The notes under the pieces: model-generated
Seen by the model: only the letters and a program-made list of their open reading frames with translations
Databases searched by the model: none
Told to the model about the DNA's origin: nothing
Origin: Salinimicrobium tongyeongense
GTDB taxonomy: Bacteria > Bacteroidota > Bacteroidia > Flavobacteriales > Flavobacteriaceae
Length of the DNA stretch: 64,000 nucleotides
Assembly: GCF_026109735.1 (NCBI RefSeq)
Contig: NZ_CP069620.1
Span: 2,852,001 to 2,916,000 of the forward strand
Direction of reading: 5' to 3'
Translations under genes and position numbers: made by a program
Shown here: positions 63,195 through 64,000 of the stretch, piece after piece
Numbering within the stretch: the stretch's first letter is position 1
How the letters are laid out: every line of letters starts with the position of its first letter

Positions 63195-64000
63195 CTAATA
63201 AGTAATCGTCTTCGAATACGTCAATTCGACCGTCGCAAGGATCTCCGCTATTTTTTCTCCCGCATTCCCATCTCCATAAAGTTCTGAAGAAGGATAATGT
63301 TCTCTTATAAGAGCATTTTCCGTTGCCTTCAGGATCTGCTCTCTATTGTAATCTACATCTGTAACGTTTTGTGCCCGGCTCCTCCTGTGTTGACGGTTTC
63401 CAATATTTACAACAGGTACTCCAAGATAGGCACATTCACGTAATCCTGCACTGGAATTTCCTATTAAAGCTTTTGCATTTTTTAAAAGTTTAAGGAAGTC
63501 TATAGGGTTCATATTCTTGAAAAAGTGAATGTTTCCTGGCTTTTCCAGTTCACGGAAAGATCGGATCCCATTTGATGTGCCGTCGGAGCCGGCATCAACA
63601 TTGGGCCAGAACCAAAAAGCCGGATAATTCAGCTCCTTTACTGCTCTTAAGGTTTCCATGATGTGCTGTTTGGATTTCTTATATTCTGTAGTTACAGGAT
63701 GCTGCATCACTACGATATATCCTTTTTCCCAATCCAGATTGGCACCTACACCACCATATTTCTCCAAAGGATCAAAATCCAAGTAAGGATAGTCGCTAAT
63801 TTGTTTTGCAAGGTCTATAGAAGGGCAGCCCGTGTTAATAACCTTGTCGGGCTCTTCTCCTAACTTTATTACCCGTTCCCGGGCATCGTGGGTGCAGACC
63901 AGGTGCAGATCGGCGAGTTTGGTATTGGCATGTCTTACTTTCTCATCTATACTACCGGTAACTTCCCCGCCCTGGATATGGACCAGCGGGATGTTTTGAT
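63195..64000 (-). CDS. UDP-N-acetylglucosamine 2-epimerase, hydrolysing (NeuC-like), partial
   Basis: The 3' part of a gene that continues beyond the right edge; about 267 codons are visible. The first visible residues include LVHIQGGEVTGSIDEKVRHAN, the HIQGGExTGxxDE motif of the NeuC/WecB epimerase family, and later DGTSNGIRSF, IGNSSAGLRECAYLGVPVVNIG and RRSRAQNVTDV. The HIQGGE form favours the hydrolysing NeuC/NnaA type over WecB. It would make ManNAc-type precursor for the nonulosonic acid activated by the NeuA-like enzyme. Confidence 0.92.
   Translation of the reverse strand, partial: QNIPLVHIQGGEVTGSIDEKVRHANTKLADLHLVCTHDARERVIKLGEEPDKVINTGCPSIDLAKQISDYPYLDFDPLEKYGGVGANLDWEKGYIVVMQHPVTTEYKKSKQHIMETLRAVKELNYPAFWFWPNVDAGSDGTSNGIRSFRELEKPGNIHFFKNMNPIDFLKLLKNAKALIGNSSAGLRECAYLGVPVVNIGNRQHRRSRAQNVTDVDYNREQILKATENALIREHYPSSELYGDGNAGEKIAEILATVELTYSKTITY

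Overview
The window reads as chromosome of a marine or saline-type Flavobacteriaceae bacterium (Bacteroidota), possibly near Gramella, Salegentibacter or Salinimicrobium. The genus is a guess. The phylum call rests on lipoproteins with Cys-Ser-Asp-rich export signals, an N-terminally extended YidC and a long SecA, DUF5606 and pRiA4b ORF-3-like proteins, fasciclin-domain surface proteins, an IVP-type four-helix-bundle gene pair, and promoters of the Bacteroidota TTG ... TAnnTTTG form instead of the E. coli form. No rRNA, tRNA or CRISPR array was seen.

Layout. 1-14.5 kb: housekeeping and envelope genes (mnmA partial, yidC, pyrG, an Fpg/Nei glycosylase) mixed with lipoproteins, a GH3-type adenylating enzyme, an erythromycin-esterase-like protein and a potassium-channel-like protein. 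14.6-31.6 kb: metabolism and information genes (lysA, sucC, cysH, hsp20, uvrB, a two-gene ABC exporter, heme A synthase, CCA-adding enzyme). 32.2-39.3 kb: a lipooligosaccharide-type cluster of four classes of glycosyltransferase, a CDP-glycerol-transferase-like protein and a Kdo-kinase-like protein, with genes alternating in strand. 39.4-47.9 kb: dapD, ruvX, def, mazG, secA and a cobalamin adenosyltransferase. 48-54 kb: small basic membrane proteins beside a MacB/LolD-type ATPase, a methyltransferase with a repeat-derived insert, an IS3-family element and an ABC-F ATPase. 54-64 kb: a surface-polysaccharide locus (wza, wzc, a frameshifted sugar epimerase, an asnB remnant, an outer-membrane barrel, intact asnB, a NeuA-like CMP-sugar synthetase and a NeuC-like UDP-GlcNAc 2-epimerase) that probably makes a glycan with a nonulosonic (sialic-acid-like) acid.

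Three signals are not explained by genes. First, many intergenic gaps are filled by degenerate arrays with strict 7-bp periodicity. They often begin or end exactly at a stop or start codon, flank both four-helix-bundle genes and the IS element, and in one case sit inside a coding sequence. Second, a 19-bp palindrome, TCAAAAATGRCATTTTTGA, recurs between genes, inside terminator stems, at start codons and once inside asnB. Third, four promoter regions share TGTAAC-N17-GTC with exact spacing, which suggests one ECF-sigma regulon covering two ABC transporters and two paralogous small secreted proteins.
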